Below are positions 40,075 to 48,395 of a DNA stretch of 64,000 nt, one piece after another (positions within the stretch are counted from its first letter, which is position 1; each line of letters starts with the position of its first letter). The stretch comes from Pseudomonas kuykendallii. GTDB lineage: Bacteria > Pseudomonadota > Gammaproteobacteria > Pseudomonadales > Pseudomonadaceae. Location of the stretch: NCBI RefSeq assembly GCF_900106975.1, contig NZ_FNNU01000002.1, forward strand, positions 1 through 64,000, read 5' to 3'. The notes beneath the pieces are model-generated. The model did not search any database. It was not told the DNA's origin and saw only the letters and a list, made by a program, of their open reading frames with translations. The translations under genes and the position numbers were made by a program.

Positions 40075-40719
40075 CTAGACGGGTTTGATGTTGGGCAGGC
40101 AGACGCTGTAGCTGATCGGATCGGCTACCGCGCCCGCGAGCTGCGAGCTGCTGGGGGCACTGAGCGTCACCAGCGCATGGGCGCTGGGAGTGCTGTTGTC
40201 GCCCACACCGAACGGCCAGCAGTTGCTGGTGCTGATCTGGAAGACGACTTGCGCGAGGTTCTGCCCGCGGAACTCGGCGAGGTCGCCGACCACCGCCCAG
40301 GTCTTGCCCGACAGTGCGCCGCTCGCGTCGCAACTGTTCGCCTGCAACAGCGACAGCACGCGCATGCTCTGGCCGCTGGCGCTGTCGTTCACGCTGCGTT
40401 CGAGCAATCCGCGGCAGCGGTAGGTGCCGGTGTCTACCAGGCGCCAGAGCAGCGCGCGGTTGGTGCTGTCGAGGTTGGTGGTGGCCAGTGTGAGATCGGC
40501 ATTGCCGGCCGCTTCGATGCCGAAGCCGGCGCTCTGGATCTCCAGTTGCGCACTGAGCAGGCCGGCGGCGATCTGCCCGTCGAGGTTGGCATCGCGGGTC
40601 GCCACCACTGCGCTTTGCACCAGGCTGCGGTACAGCGAAAGCATGGCGACGATGCTGAACATCGAGATCACCAGGCCGACCATCATGCTGATCAGCGTCA
40701 TCCCGCGCTGGCGTTTCAT
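40075..40719 (-). CDS. PilW-like minor pilin (cluster A)
   Basis: 214 residues from ATG 40719. It has the prepilin leader RQRG-MTLISMMVGLVISM and a hydrophobic helix, then a PilW-like body (QIAAGLLSAQLEIQSAGFGI) with four or more cysteines. Residue 5 of the mature form is Ser rather than Glu. Its start overlaps the PilV-like gene's stop (ATGA). Processed by the genome's PilD-type peptidase, inferred. Confidence 0.8.
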   Translation of the reverse strand: MKRQRGMTLISMMVGLVISMFSIVAMLSLYRSLVQSAVVATRDANLDGQIAAGLLSAQLEIQSAGFGIEAAGNADLTLATTNLDSTNRALLWRLVDTGTYRCRGLLERSVNDSASGQSMRVLSLLQANSCDASGALSGKTWAVVGDLAEFRGQNLAQVVFQISTSNCWPFGVGDNSTPSAHALVTLSAPSSSQLAGAVADPISYSVCLPNIKPV

Positions 40720-41114
40720 AGCGTCGCCCCCACGCTGACTTCGCCGCCCAGCGCGCTGTTGCTCACGCTCAGGGTCAGCGGGCTGGCGATGCCGCTCAGC
40801 GCCTGGCCACCCACCGTGGCATTGGCGGTGGTGCCGCAACCGGTGACGGTGACGTTGAGGGTGCCGATCGACGGCAGGCTGATCTGGTGGCTGCCGCCGC
40901 ACAGGTCGGTGCCGGCGCCGTTGCGTTGCAGCAGGTCGCGCAGTTGGGCGATCGCCAGGCTCTGCAGGTTCATGTCCTTCTGGCTGACTGCGACGCGCGA
41001 GGTCACGTAGACCAGCCCGAGGCCGATGATCGCCATCAGCAGGATGCCGATCAGCGCCTCGAGGAGGATGTCGCCGCGCTGCCGGCGGCGATCAGTTGAA
41101 GACCAGAGCGACAT
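40716..41114 (-). CDS. PilV-like minor pilin (cluster A)
   Basis: 132 residues from ATG 41114, well spaced behind GGGAGG; a GTG at 41120 is the alternative. The leader RRRQRG-DILLEALIGILLMAI has Glu at +5. The remainder is short, beta-rich and holds two cysteines (LCGGSH, GCGTT) that may form a disulfide. Overlaps the FimT-like gene by 23 bases. Confidence 0.8.
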   Translation of the reverse strand: MSLWSSTDRRRQRGDILLEALIGILLMAIIGLGLVYVTSRVAVSQKDMNLQSLAIAQLRDLLQRNGAGTDLCGGSHQISLPSIGTLNVTVTGCGTTANATVGGQALSGIASPLTLSVSNSALGGEVSVGATL

Positions 41115-41577
41115 TCTCACCTCCCGCGGCGAGCGTCAGCGCGGTGCTGGACGAGCAGCCGCTGGGCACCGAGGCGCTGGCGGGCGCGGCGTGGTTGTCG
41201 AAACTCAGGCAGCTCAGGGTGCTGGCGTCGGCGGTCAGGGTGACGCTGACGCTCGCAGGCAGTTGTGCCTGCCACGGCGAATGGGTGAGGCAGGTGGCGG
41301 GCGTGTCCTTGTCGTTGGCTTCGTGCAGGCTGAGCAGGTTGCTGTCGGACAGGCACAGCGTGGCCGCCGGCTTGCCGTCGACGATGCCGTAGCGGTTTCG
41401 CAGCGCGGCCGCCTTGGCCCGGCCGATGCCTTGGTTGAGCACGCCCTCGGCATCGCGCACCTTGGCGCCGTTGCTCCAGGCGCTGGTGAACGGCCCGGCG
41501 ATCAATACCAGGAACGCGAGCAGGGCCACGCTGATCATCAGTTCGATCAACGAGAAGCCCCGCGCCTGGCGCCTCAC
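41092..41577 (-). CDS. FimT/GspH-like minor pilin (cluster A)
   Basis: 161 residues with a GTG start that overlaps the PilE-like stop (GTGA). The leader [19 protein letters not shown] has Glu at +5. The GspH/FimT pattern [20 protein letters not shown] and a C-terminal cysteine pair are visible. FimT-type pilins initiate pseudopilus assembly or bind DNA in other species. Confidence 0.82.
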   Translation of the reverse strand: MRRQARGFSLIELMISVALLAFLVLIAGPFTSAWSNGAKVRDAEGVLNQGIGRAKAAALRNRYGIVDGKPAATLCLSDSNLLSLHEANDKDTPATCLTHSPWQAQLPASVSVTLTADASTLSCLSFDNHAAPASASVPSGCSSSTALTLAAGGENVALVFN

Positions 41578-41999
41578 AGCCAGCTACCGTTGTAGGCGCC
41601 GCATTGGGCGATGGTGCGGGTGTTTTCGTTGTCCAGGGTGATCTCGCAGCCGTTCACCTTGCCGGTGCTGCCGGTGGCGGTCAGCGTGTAGCCGCTGGCG
41701 GAGGAGGACAGGCTGTACTCGAAGTTCGATTCCGCGGGGTGCCAGCCGGTGAACTGCGCGGTCACCGCGGCGCTGTCGTCGAGTGTCAGGGTCGGGTAGG
41801 CGAGCTTGCGCTGGTAGGCGTTCTCGAGGTTCAGGGCGAGCGCGGCGAGATCGGCCTGGGCGGTCTTGATCCGGCTCTTGGTGATGTAGCTGTCGTACGC
41901 GGGCAGGGCGATGGCCGCGAGTATGCCGATGATCGCGAGGGTGATCATCAGCTCGATCAGGGTAAAACCCGCGGTTCGGCGGGGAACAAACATGACCAT
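41574..41999 (-). CDS. PilE-like minor pilin (cluster A, first gene)
   Basis: 141 residues. The leader is [22 protein letters not shown] with Glu at +5, then [20 protein letters not shown] as in PilE/PilA-type pilins, and a C-terminal disulfide pair (NGCEITL and AQCGAY). It is the first gene of cluster A, behind a possible sigma-54 promoter. It is closely similar to the PilE-like protein of cluster B. Confidence 0.83.
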   Translation of the reverse strand: MVMFVPRRTAGFTLIELMITLAIIGILAAIALPAYDSYITKSRIKTAQADLAALALNLENAYQRKLAYPTLTLDDSAAVTAQFTGWHPAESNFEYSLSSSASGYTLTATGSTGKVNGCEITLDNENTRTIAQCGAYNGSWL

Positions 42000-42094
42000 C
42001 TAAGGCGTCCTTGGAAGTCGCGATGACCGGGTCCGATGACCCACTGCACCAGGGAATCTCGCGCATCCGATAGTGAGGGAGGGATGTGCGTGGA

Positions 42095-42111
42095 AAGCAT
42101 GACCTGTGCCA
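42095..42111 (-). promoter_or_regulatory. Sigma-54 (RpoN) promoter candidate of cluster A
   Basis: On the minus strand TGGCACAGGTCATGCTT has GG and GC with exactly ten bases between, and a good -24 box (TGGCAC); the -12 box is ATGCT rather than TTGCA. It lies about 100 bases before the first pilin gene. RpoN drives pilin genes in Pseudomonas, which supports it. Confidence 0.5.
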
Positions 42112-42271
42112 ACAGCGGGGCCTCTAAATCGGGCCTTTGGCGCATTCACTGCCTGCTTTGATGGCGAAACGCCTGCATTATGAACCATCCGAGGGCGGGG
42201 CCGGTGGACGATGAGCCGCAAAAATTGTAACGCCCGCGTTGGTCTCGACGATGCAGTGGCGGTAACAAGAT

Positions 42272-42287
42272 GTAAGCAATGGCTTAC
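42272..42287. repeat. Perfect palindrome, possible activator site
   Basis: GTAAGC-AATG-GCTTAC, 6-bp arms with four central bases. It lies about 160-190 bases upstream of the sigma-54-like promoter and about 130 bases before ribA. Distance and shape would suit an enhancer-binding protein dimer, but this is inference. Confidence 0.4.
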
Positions 42288-42376
42288 GAGGTCTTGGGCG
42301 ATTCGGTAGAGCCTTATCTAAAAAGCTGATAGTGATAGACGGAAATTCACGCTGACTCGACGTCGGTCGGCGCTGG

Positions 42377-42382
42377 TACAAT
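42377..42382 (+). promoter_or_regulatory. -10-like box for ribA
   Basis: TACAAT at 42377-42382, 33 bases before the ribA GTG. The best -35 (CTGACT, 42352-42357) is 19 bases upstream, so the match is weak. Confidence 0.35.
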
Positions 42383-42414
42383 GCCCGCCCCGCTTACCCC
42401 CATGGAGCCTCTCG

Positions 42415-43032
42415 GTGTCCGTCGTTTTCGTCGCCGCTTCGAAATTGCCCACGCCGTTCGGCGAGTTCGTCATGCACGGTTTCCTCGATGAGGAAACCGG
42501 CAAGGAGCATGTCGCCCTGACCATGGGCGATATCTCGGACGGCGCTCCGGTACTCGGTCGCCTGCATTCGGAATGCCTCACGGGCGATGCGCTGTTCAGC
42601 CTGCGTTGCGATTGCGGTTCGCAGCTCGAAGCCGCGCTGCGGGCGATTGCCGACGAGGGCCGCGGCGTGCTGCTTTATCTGCGTCAGGAGGGCCGTGGCA
42701 TCGGCCTGCTGAACAAGATCCGCGCCTATGAACTGCAGGACGGTGGCGCCGACACCGTGGAAGCCAACGTGCGCCTGGGCTTCGGCGCCGACCAGCGCGA
42801 CTACGCGATCTGCCTGCCGATGCTCGAACACCTGGGCGTCAGCGCGATCAGGCTGATGACCAACAACCCGCGCAAGGTGAAGGCGCTGGAAGGCTTCGGC
42901 ATCCGCATCGCCGAACGCAGGCCGTTGCAGACCGGGCTCAACCCGCACAACGAGCGCTACCTGGCGACCAAGGCCGGCAAGCTCGGCCACCTGCTGGGCA
43001 GCCTGCACCAGGGTGAAGTGGAGAAGCCGTGA
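42415..43032 (+). CDS. ribA: GTP cyclohydrolase II
   Basis: 205 residues from a GTG ([18 protein letters not shown]). Zinc cysteines in [20 protein letters not shown], the [19 protein letters not shown] loop and the NPRKV motif are intact. It opens GTP as the first step of riboflavin synthesis and thus supplies the activity missing from the RibB C-terminus. It lies between the two pilin clusters and overlaps the next gene by four bases (GTGA). Confidence 0.97.
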   Translation: MSVVFVAASKLPTPFGEFVMHGFLDEETGKEHVALTMGDISDGAPVLGRLHSECLTGDALFSLRCDCGSQLEAALRAIADEGRGVLLYLRQEGRGIGLLNKIRAYELQDGGADTVEANVRLGFGADQRDYAICLPMLEHLGVSAIRLMTNNPRKVKALEGFGIRIAERRPLQTGLNPHNERYLATKAGKLGHLLGSLHQGEVEKP

Positions 43033-43442
43033 ATCGGGCCAACGCACGCCGCAGGCTGGCGCTGGCCTGGTGGCTGCAACTGGCGCTGATGCTGGCGCCG
43101 TTGGTGCTGGTGGAGGTGCTGGCCGGCGACAACCCGCCGCGCGAGCCGCTGCTGATGCCGCTGTTCATCGCCGGGCTGCTCTCGATGTTCGTCAGCCTGC
43201 CGCTGTTCCACGCCTACAAGCGCGCCCTGATCGCCACCGAGAAAGCCCGTGACAGCGACGACGAGCCGCTCGCCTGGCGTGCTCTGGGACTGCGCCGGCG
43301 CAACGCACTGCTTGGCGCCAGCCTGCCGGCCTGGTGCGCCGCCGCCGGGCTGCTCGCCGGGCAGGAGGCGATTCCGCTGCTGTTGCTGACGCTCTCCAGC
43401 CTGGTGCTGTTCTACCTCTACCGCCTACCTCGCCAGCTCTGA
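43029..43442 (+). CDS. Small membrane protein of unknown function
   Basis: 137 residues from a GTG overlapping the ribA stop. There are four hydrophobic segments (about 10-30, 42-62, 98-112, 115-132) and an Arg/Asp-rich loop between the second and third. It is an inner-membrane protein of no recognised family (PA4046 position). The stop overlaps the next start (ATG at 43442). Confidence 0.75.
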   Translation: MNRANARRRLALAWWLQLALMLAPLVLVEVLAGDNPPREPLLMPLFIAGLLSMFVSLPLFHAYKRALIATEKARDSDDEPLAWRALGLRRRNALLGASLPAWCAAAGLLAGQEAIPLLLLTLSSLVLFYLYRLPRQL

Positions 43443-44239
43443 TGCGGCCTCTGCTCGTCGCGCTGCTGCTTCTCGCCTGTACCGCGGCGGGCGCGGTGGA
43501 ACGGGTGGTCAGCCTGGCGCCTTCCCTCTCGGAAATCATGCTCGACCTGGACGCCGGCGAGCTGCTGGTTGGCGTGCTCGATGGCGGCGAGCGGCCGGCG
43601 GCGCTGACCGGCGTGCCATCGGTGGGGCGCTACGGGCAGGTCGAGATGGAAACCCTGATCGGCCTCAAGCCCGATCTGTTGCTGCTCTGGCCGGGCAGCG
43701 TGAATGCCGCGCAGCGCGCCCAGCTCGAAGGCCTGGGCATCGCGATGTTCGTTGCCGAGCCGCACAGTTTCGACCAGCTCGCCGATACGTTCGCCCGTCT
43801 CGGCGAACGTATCGGCCGTGCCGAACAGGGGCGACGCGTGCAGGCGCGCTTCGTCGACGGCATCGCCGAACTGCGCCGGCGCTATGCGCGCGCCGAGCCG
43901 CTGCGGGTGTTCTACCAGGTATGGAACCCGCCGCTGTACACCATCGGCGGAGGGCAGATCATCAGCGACGCGATCGCCGTCTGCGGGGGGCGCAACGTCT
44001 TCGCCGACCTCGCCCTGCCGGCGCCCCAGGTGAGCGTGGAAAGCGTGCTGGCGCGCGACCCGCAGGTGATTTTCGGCGCCAATGCGGCGCAACTGGAGGG
44101 TTGGCAGGTGTGGGCGCAGCTCGCCGCGGTGCGCGCCGGGCAGCTGTGGAGCGTGCCGGACAACGGCCTCGAACGGCCCAGCCTGCAGATGCTGCAGGCC
44201 ACCGCGAAGCTCTGCAGGCAGATGGCCGAGGCTCAGTAG
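43442..44239 (+). CDS. btuF: Periplasmic cobalamin/iron-type binding protein (BtuF-like)
   Basis: 265 residues with a signal peptide ([18 protein letters not shown]). The fold is that of class III binding proteins (VVSLAPSLSEIMLDLDAGEL, GLKPDLLLLWPG, NPPLYTIGGGQIISDAIAVC), closest to BtuF. No permease or ATPase is adjacent. The btuB receptor gene with its riboswitch lies 6 kb on. Its last 7 bases overlap the end of the converging pilin gene. btuF is a tentative name. Confidence 0.8.
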   Translation: MRPLLVALLLLACTAAGAVERVVSLAPSLSEIMLDLDAGELLVGVLDGGERPAALTGVPSVGRYGQVEMETLIGLKPDLLLLWPGSVNAAQRAQLEGLGIAMFVAEPHSFDQLADTFARLGERIGRAEQGRRVQARFVDGIAELRRRYARAEPLRVFYQVWNPPLYTIGGGQIISDAIAVCGGRNVFADLALPAPQVSVESVLARDPQVIFGANAAQLEGWQVWAQLAAVRAGQLWSVPDNGLERPSLQMLQATAKLCRQMAEAQ

Positions 44240-46317
44240 TAGCGGGTCCAGAGGGTTTCGGCGGTTCCGGGCTGGGTGGCGCAGTCGCGCGAGCAGGGGT
44301 TTTCGCTCGGGTCGAAGCTCGACGGCGCGCCGCTGACGTCGACGACGGTGCTGCCGCCCAGGCTGGTGGACGTGGTGGTGCCCTGGCCGGCGGTGGTCAG
44401 GCTGCCGTGGATCACGGTGCTGCCGGTGGTGCTCAGGGTATTGCCGGCCAGCACGTTGCCGTAGACGTTATTCGCCGAGCCGAGGGTGATGTTGCCGCCG
44501 ACGAAGCTGCCGTTGAGGTAGCCGCCGGAGATCAGGGCGGTGTTGCCCGCGGCGTTGCTGATGAAGGTTCCGGCGCTGACGTTGCAGAAGTTGCTCGGAT
44601 ACAGCCCGGTGAACGCCGGGTTGCGGGTGATCGCCACCGGCGCGTTGGCACACACCGCGGCGTAGCCGGCGTAATTCACCGCTACCACCAGGGCCGAGCC
44701 GGAGGTGGCCAGGTTGCCGGTGGCGATGATGCTGTTGTTGTAGCTGCCGTTGCCGACGTTGACGTTGCCGGCGAACCAAAGCACGCCGGGGGCGAGGCTG
44801 ATGCCGTTTATCGACCAGGTGGTGGTGTCGGCGGCGTAGGTGATGCAGCCGTTGTAGGCCGAATAGCCCTGGCAGATCGTGGCGTAGGGCGTCACGGGCT
44901 GGGTGCAGGTCGGCTCGCCGGCCGAACCGCTCACCTCCGTGCACAGATAGTCCCGGTAGGGCCCCTGGTAGTTGCCCAGGTAGTAACTGCCCGGCGCGAT
45001 GCCGGCGATGTTCTGCACGGTGACCTTGCGAAAGCCCGCCTGATCGATCTCGAAGATGTAGTTGGCCGAGTTGCGCAGCGCGTAGGCGTCGACCTGCGGC
45101 GGCTGGATCGAAACCGTGTTCGCCGCGACCACCGAGACCGTGCTGGGCGACGCCACGTAGCCGCTCTGCACCAGCACGCCGGGGCAGTTGAGGTACACCG
45201 GGCAGGATTTCGTCCCGCCGATGGTGCCGGCCAGCACCAGGCCGCTGCTGCTGCTCAGGTTGCCGCTGGCGTCGATCCTGTTGAGGGTGCCGTAGGTCGA
45301 CACCACGTTGCCGCTGGTGGTCACCTGGCTGGCGCCGCCGCCACTGAGGGTCACGGTGCCCTTGGCGCTGATGGTCGGTGTCGCCAGGGCGCCGGCGTAG
45401 GTCACGTAGCTGTTGGAATTCAACGCGGTGGCGCTGGCCGAGCTGGTCCAGTTGATGAAACCGAGCGCGTTGATGGTGTTGGCGTAGGCGGCGCCACCGG
45501 AGACCACCACGTTGCCCTGGCTGTTGATCGTCCCCGCGTTCGCGGCGCCTCCGGACAGCGTCACGTTGCCGTTGGCCTGGATCGAGTTGGCACGGGTGGC
45601 GCCACCGCTGAGGCTGACGCTGCCCAGGGCCTCCACCGTGCCGATCGCCGCCGAGCCGCTGAGGGCGATGTTGCCGTTGGCCTGCACGCAGTTCACCACG
45701 ATCCCGGAACTGATGCTGACGTTGCCCGTGGCGCGGATGCAGTCGATCCCGGTCACGCTGCCGGACAGGTTGACGTTGCCGTTGACGTTGAAGCTGGTGT
45801 TGTTGAAGCCCACCGCGGCGACGTTGCCGCTCATGTTCAGGTCGCCGTTGATGTTCACCGCGCCCTGCACGCCGATGGGCGCGCTTTCGCCGTCGTCCTG
45901 CGCGGTGGTGACGATGAACACCGCCTGCACGGTGGACCGGGCTTCCGCATGGCTGCCACCGGCGGAGGTGCCGGTGATGTCGACCACCAGGCTGAAATCG
46001 CTGGCGTTCTTCACCGGCGCGCCCTCGATGCGTGCGCTGAGCCCCTCGGCCCCGCTGATCGGCAGGTCGCCGCGCAGCGACATCAGGGTGGCGTCATCGA
46101 GGGTCAGCAAGTAGCTGCGCACCATCTCGACGCCGCCCCAGGCGATCTGCTGGGCCTGGGTCGCGCTGTGCACCGAAAGGGCCTTCTCCTGGGTCCCGCG
46201 CACGGCATACATCACCCCGACCGCGGTGGCGGTCAGCGCCAGCCCGGTCATCAGGATGATCAGCAATGTCGCCATGCCGCGTTGGCGGGATAGCCGGAAG
46301 GGCCGTTTGGCGCTCAT
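44233..46317 (-). CDS. Giant PilX-like pilin with beta-solenoid repeat passenger (cluster B)
   Basis: 694 residues, paralogue of the 741-residue protein at 37839. The N-terminus SRQRG-MATLLIILMTGLALT is followed by a PilX-like part, then a clear repeat array (about 165-370; unit QANGNVTLSGGAANAGTI). Next come a cysteine region (371-490), a shared QPPQVDAYALRNSANYIFEI block and a C-terminal half shared with cluster A: LAPGVLWFAGNVNVG, NSIIATGN, GLYPSNFC, GNTALISGGYLNG, ending LLW-type WTRYY. Glu at +5 is absent. It converges on the btuF-like gene and overlaps it by 7 bases. Confidence 0.75.
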   Translation of the reverse strand: MSAKRPFRLSRQRGMATLLIILMTGLALTATAVGVMYAVRGTQEKALSVHSATQAQQIAWGGVEMVRSYLLTLDDATLMSLRGDLPISGAEGLSARIEGAPVKNASDFSLVVDITGTSAGGSHAEARSTVQAVFIVTTAQDDGESAPIGVQGAVNINGDLNMSGNVAAVGFNNTSFNVNGNVNLSGSVTGIDCIRATGNVSISSGIVVNCVQANGNIALSGSAAIGTVEALGSVSLSGGATRANSIQANGNVTLSGGAANAGTINSQGNVVVSGGAAYANTINALGFINWTSSASATALNSNSYVTYAGALATPTISAKGTVTLSGGGASQVTTSGNVVSTYGTLNRIDASGNLSSSSGLVLAGTIGGTKSCPVYLNCPGVLVQSGYVASPSTVSVVAANTVSIQPPQVDAYALRNSANYIFEIDQAGFRKVTVQNIAGIAPGSYYLGNYQGPYRDYLCTEVSGSAGEPTCTQPVTPYATICQGYSAYNGCITYAADTTTWSINGISLAPGVLWFAGNVNVGNGSYNNSIIATGNLATSGSALVVAVNYAGYAAVCANAPVAITRNPAFTGLYPSNFCNVSAGTFISNAAGNTALISGGYLNGSFVGGNITLGSANNVYGNVLAGNTLSTTGSTVIHGSLTTAGQGTTTSTSLGGSTVVDVSGAPSSFDPSENPCSRDCATQPGTAETLWTRYY

Positions 46318-46330
46318 CGAAACAGGTCCA

Positions 46331-47011
46331 TCAAGGTGGCGCGAGATTGGGTAGGCACACGGTGTAGCTCGACGCCGCGTAGGCGGTATCGGTGTTCAGG
46401 GTACTTCCGCCGGCGCTGATGACCACCTGCACCGCCGGGTTGGCGAAACTCTTTCCGTACGGCCAACAGGCGTTGACCTGGGTCTTGATGCTCACCGCCT
46501 GGCTTGCATTGAGCGTGCCTGGCGCGATCAGCGCGACGCTTTCGCCCAGCCAGTCGACGCTGGAGAACTGGATGGCGCGGTTGCAGGGCACGGCCCGCAA
46601 CAGAATCAGGCCGCCGTCTTCGGCGAGCAGCGCGCTGCACAGGTAGGTGCTGCGGGTCGGATTGCTGCCCCAGACGATGGCCTCGCCCTCCTGCTCGCTG
46701 CCGAGGATGTTCTGGATCGTCCCGCTGAGCATGCCGCCAGGCGTCAGGCTCGCCCCGGCGAGCAGCATCAGGTCCTGGTTGACCGCTGCCGAGGGGATGC
46801 CGAACCCCGCGCTTTGCAGTTCGATCTGCGCCGTCAGCAGCCCCGCCGCCACCTGGCCGTCGAGGTTGGAGTGGACGATCGAGTCCGCCGCCTGATGCAC
46901 GAGGTTGCGATACAGCGAGAGCATCGCGAGGATGCTCAGCGAGGAGATCACCAGGCCGATCATCATGCTTATCAGCGTGATCCCGGCCTGCGGGCGCGCC
47001 CTAGTTCTCAC
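46331..47011 (-). CDS. PilW-like minor pilin (cluster B)
   Basis: 226 residues with a GTG start. Leader RARPQAG-ITLISMMIGLVISSL; residue 5 is Ser, as in the cluster A paralogue. The body contains DGQVAAGLLTAQIELQSAGF and cysteines in YLCSALL, VPCNRA, NACWPYG and VCLPNL. Its N-terminus overlaps the PilV-like gene by 11 bases. Confidence 0.8.
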   Translation of the reverse strand: MRTRARPQAGITLISMMIGLVISSLSILAMLSLYRNLVHQAADSIVHSNLDGQVAAGLLTAQIELQSAGFGIPSAAVNQDLMLLAGASLTPGGMLSGTIQNILGSEQEGEAIVWGSNPTRSTYLCSALLAEDGGLILLRAVPCNRAIQFSSVDWLGESVALIAPGTLNASQAVSIKTQVNACWPYGKSFANPAVQVVISAGGSTLNTDTAYAASSYTVCLPNLAPP

Positions 47012-47408
47012 CCACCTTCACCACACCGCCGAAATAGTCCGACGCCTCGTCCGGCGTGCTTAGCGTGACCGTGTCCGGCGGGCTCTCCAGCGCCACGCCC
47101 TTCACGCTGATGGTCGGCGTCGCGCAGGTCACCTGGAGGTTGAAGACCTGATCGTTGGGCGGCAGGGTGATCACCGCCAGGCTCGAGTCACTGCACAGTT
47201 CGTTTCCGTATTGCTGCAGCAGATTGCGCATCTGTCCCACCGCGAGTCCTTGTGCGTTGCTGTAACGATGGCTGACCTCGACCCGCGAGGTCACCGCCAC
47301 CATGCCCAGGCCGATGATGCTCATCAGCACCACGCCGATCAGCGATTCGACCAGGATGTCGCCGCGCTGTCTGGCTGGGCGGAGACCGCCATCAGATGAG
47401 CGTGACAT
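47001..47408 (-). CDS. PilV-like minor pilin (cluster B)
   Basis: 135 residues from ATG 47408; an upstream in-frame start at 47432 gives a longer leader but a poorer match to cluster A. Leader LRPARQRG-DILVESLIGVVLMSI with Glu at +5. Cysteines in NELCSDS and VTCATP may pair. Overlaps the FimT-like gene by 17 bases. Confidence 0.8.
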   Translation of the reverse strand: MSRSSDGGLRPARQRGDILVESLIGVVLMSIIGLGMVAVTSRVEVSHRYSNAQGLAVGQMRNLLQQYGNELCSDSSLAVITLPPNDQVFNLQVTCATPTISVKGVALESPPDTVTLSTPDEASDYFGGVVKVGEN

Positions 47409-47883
47409 CCAGCGAATCCTCGCTGCCGACAATCACGTTGAAGGTGCCGGTGCTGGTCTCGACGCAACCGCTGACCGTCACCGGCAGCCCGCGGTTGTCC
47501 AGTGCCAGGCACTGGAAATCCTCTCCCCCGATCGTGATGCTGGCGGCGCTCGGTATCACCGCGGACCATTGCACATCCTCGTCCGCCTCGGGCGTGCAGC
47601 TGAAGGTCACGTCGCGCGCCAGCCGCAGCACGCTGAGCGTGCCGCCGCTCAGGCACAGCGCCGCGCTCGGCATGCCGGCGCCCACCGCACCGGGATTGCG
47701 CAACGCCAGCGCCTTGGCCCGCGACAGGCCCTGCTGCAGCAAGCCGGCGGCGTCGCGCTGCTTGGCGCTGTTGCTCCAGGAAATCGTCATCGGGATCGCC
47801 GCCATCAGCAGGATCAGCATGACGGCGAGGCTGATCATCACTTCCACTAGCGTGAAACCCCCGGCGTCCTGCCTCATTGCCAT
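47392..47883 (-). CDS. FimT/GspH-like minor pilin (cluster B)
   Basis: 163 residues, leader MRQDAGG-FTLVEVMISLAV with Glu at +5. It shares SWSNSAKQRDAAGLLQQGLS with the cluster A protein and has cysteines at ALCLSGG, FSCTPE, FQCLAL and GCVET. It starts ten bases upstream of the preceding gene's stop (an overlap). Confidence 0.82.
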   Translation of the reverse strand: MAMRQDAGGFTLVEVMISLAVMLILLMAAIPMTISWSNSAKQRDAAGLLQQGLSRAKALALRNPGAVGAGMPSAALCLSGGTLSVLRLARDVTFSCTPEADEDVQWSAVIPSAASITIGGEDFQCLALDNRGLPVTVSGCVETSTGTFNVIVGSEDSLDVTLI

Positions 47884-48395
47884 CCTGTGAAGCTCCCGCA
47901 GTTGGATACGCTGCGCTCGTTGAGATTGGTCAGGCTGATGGTGCAGCCGCTCAGGTTGCTGCTGGTGCCGGTGGCCGTCACGGTATAGGTGGTGGACGTG
48001 GCGGTACTCAGGGTATAGCTGAAGTCGCTGGCCTGCGCCGGGGTCCAGCCGGTGAACAGCGCCTTGGTCTCGGCGGTGTTCGAGGTCGTGCTGGTGGGGT
48101 AGGTCAGCTGGCGCTGGAAGTGGTTTTCCAGGTTCAGGCTCAGCGCCACCAGGTCGGCCTGGGCGGTCCTGATCTTGCTCTTGGTGATGTAGCTGGTGTA
48201 GCTGGGCAGGGCGATGCCGGCGAGGATCGCCACGATGACCAGGGTGATCATCACCTCGATCAGGGTGAAGCCCGAGTGCGCGCCACGGCGGACAGCCGCG
48301 TGCCGCGCACCGGTTTTCGCGAAGGAGGGGATTGCGCGGGGGCAGCGAGCGGCACCGACAATCCGTGCGGGGCTGGTTAGCGGGTGGTTATTCAT
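47874..48395 (-). CDS. PilE-like minor pilin with long leader (cluster B, first gene)
   Basis: 173 residues from ATG 48395. The mature part is FTLIEVMITLVIVAILAGIA, then SYITKSKIRTAQADLVALSL, close to the cluster A protein, with a disulfide pair near the end (SGCTISL and SNCGSF). The predicted cleavage site (AHSG-FTLIE) is about 42 residues in, much longer than usual prepilin leaders; no closer ATG, GTG or TTG in frame was found. A TTG at 48422 would lengthen it further. Confidence 0.78.
   Translation of the reverse strand: MNNHPLTSPARIVGAARCPRAIPSFAKTGARHAAVRRGAHSGFTLIEVMITLVIVAILAGIALPSYTSYITKSKIRTAQADLVALSLNLENHFQRQLTYPTSTTSNTAETKALFTGWTPAQASDFSYTLSTATSTTYTVTATGTSSNLSGCTISLTNLNERSVSNCGSFTGWQ

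Larger units (their letters stand above)
42000..42414. other. Divergent intergenic region between cluster A and ribA
   Basis: 415 bases without a supported gene. It holds a sigma-54-like promoter for the minus-strand pilin operon (42095-42111), a palindrome (42272-42287), an AT-rich tract (about 42215-42340) and a probable -10 for ribA (42377-42382). Confidence 0.7.

Noticed and set aside
37839-48395. Integrated mobile element carrying the pilin clusters
   Set aside because: No integrase, transposase, tRNA end or flanking direct repeats were seen; gain by duplication or loss in relatives is equally possible.
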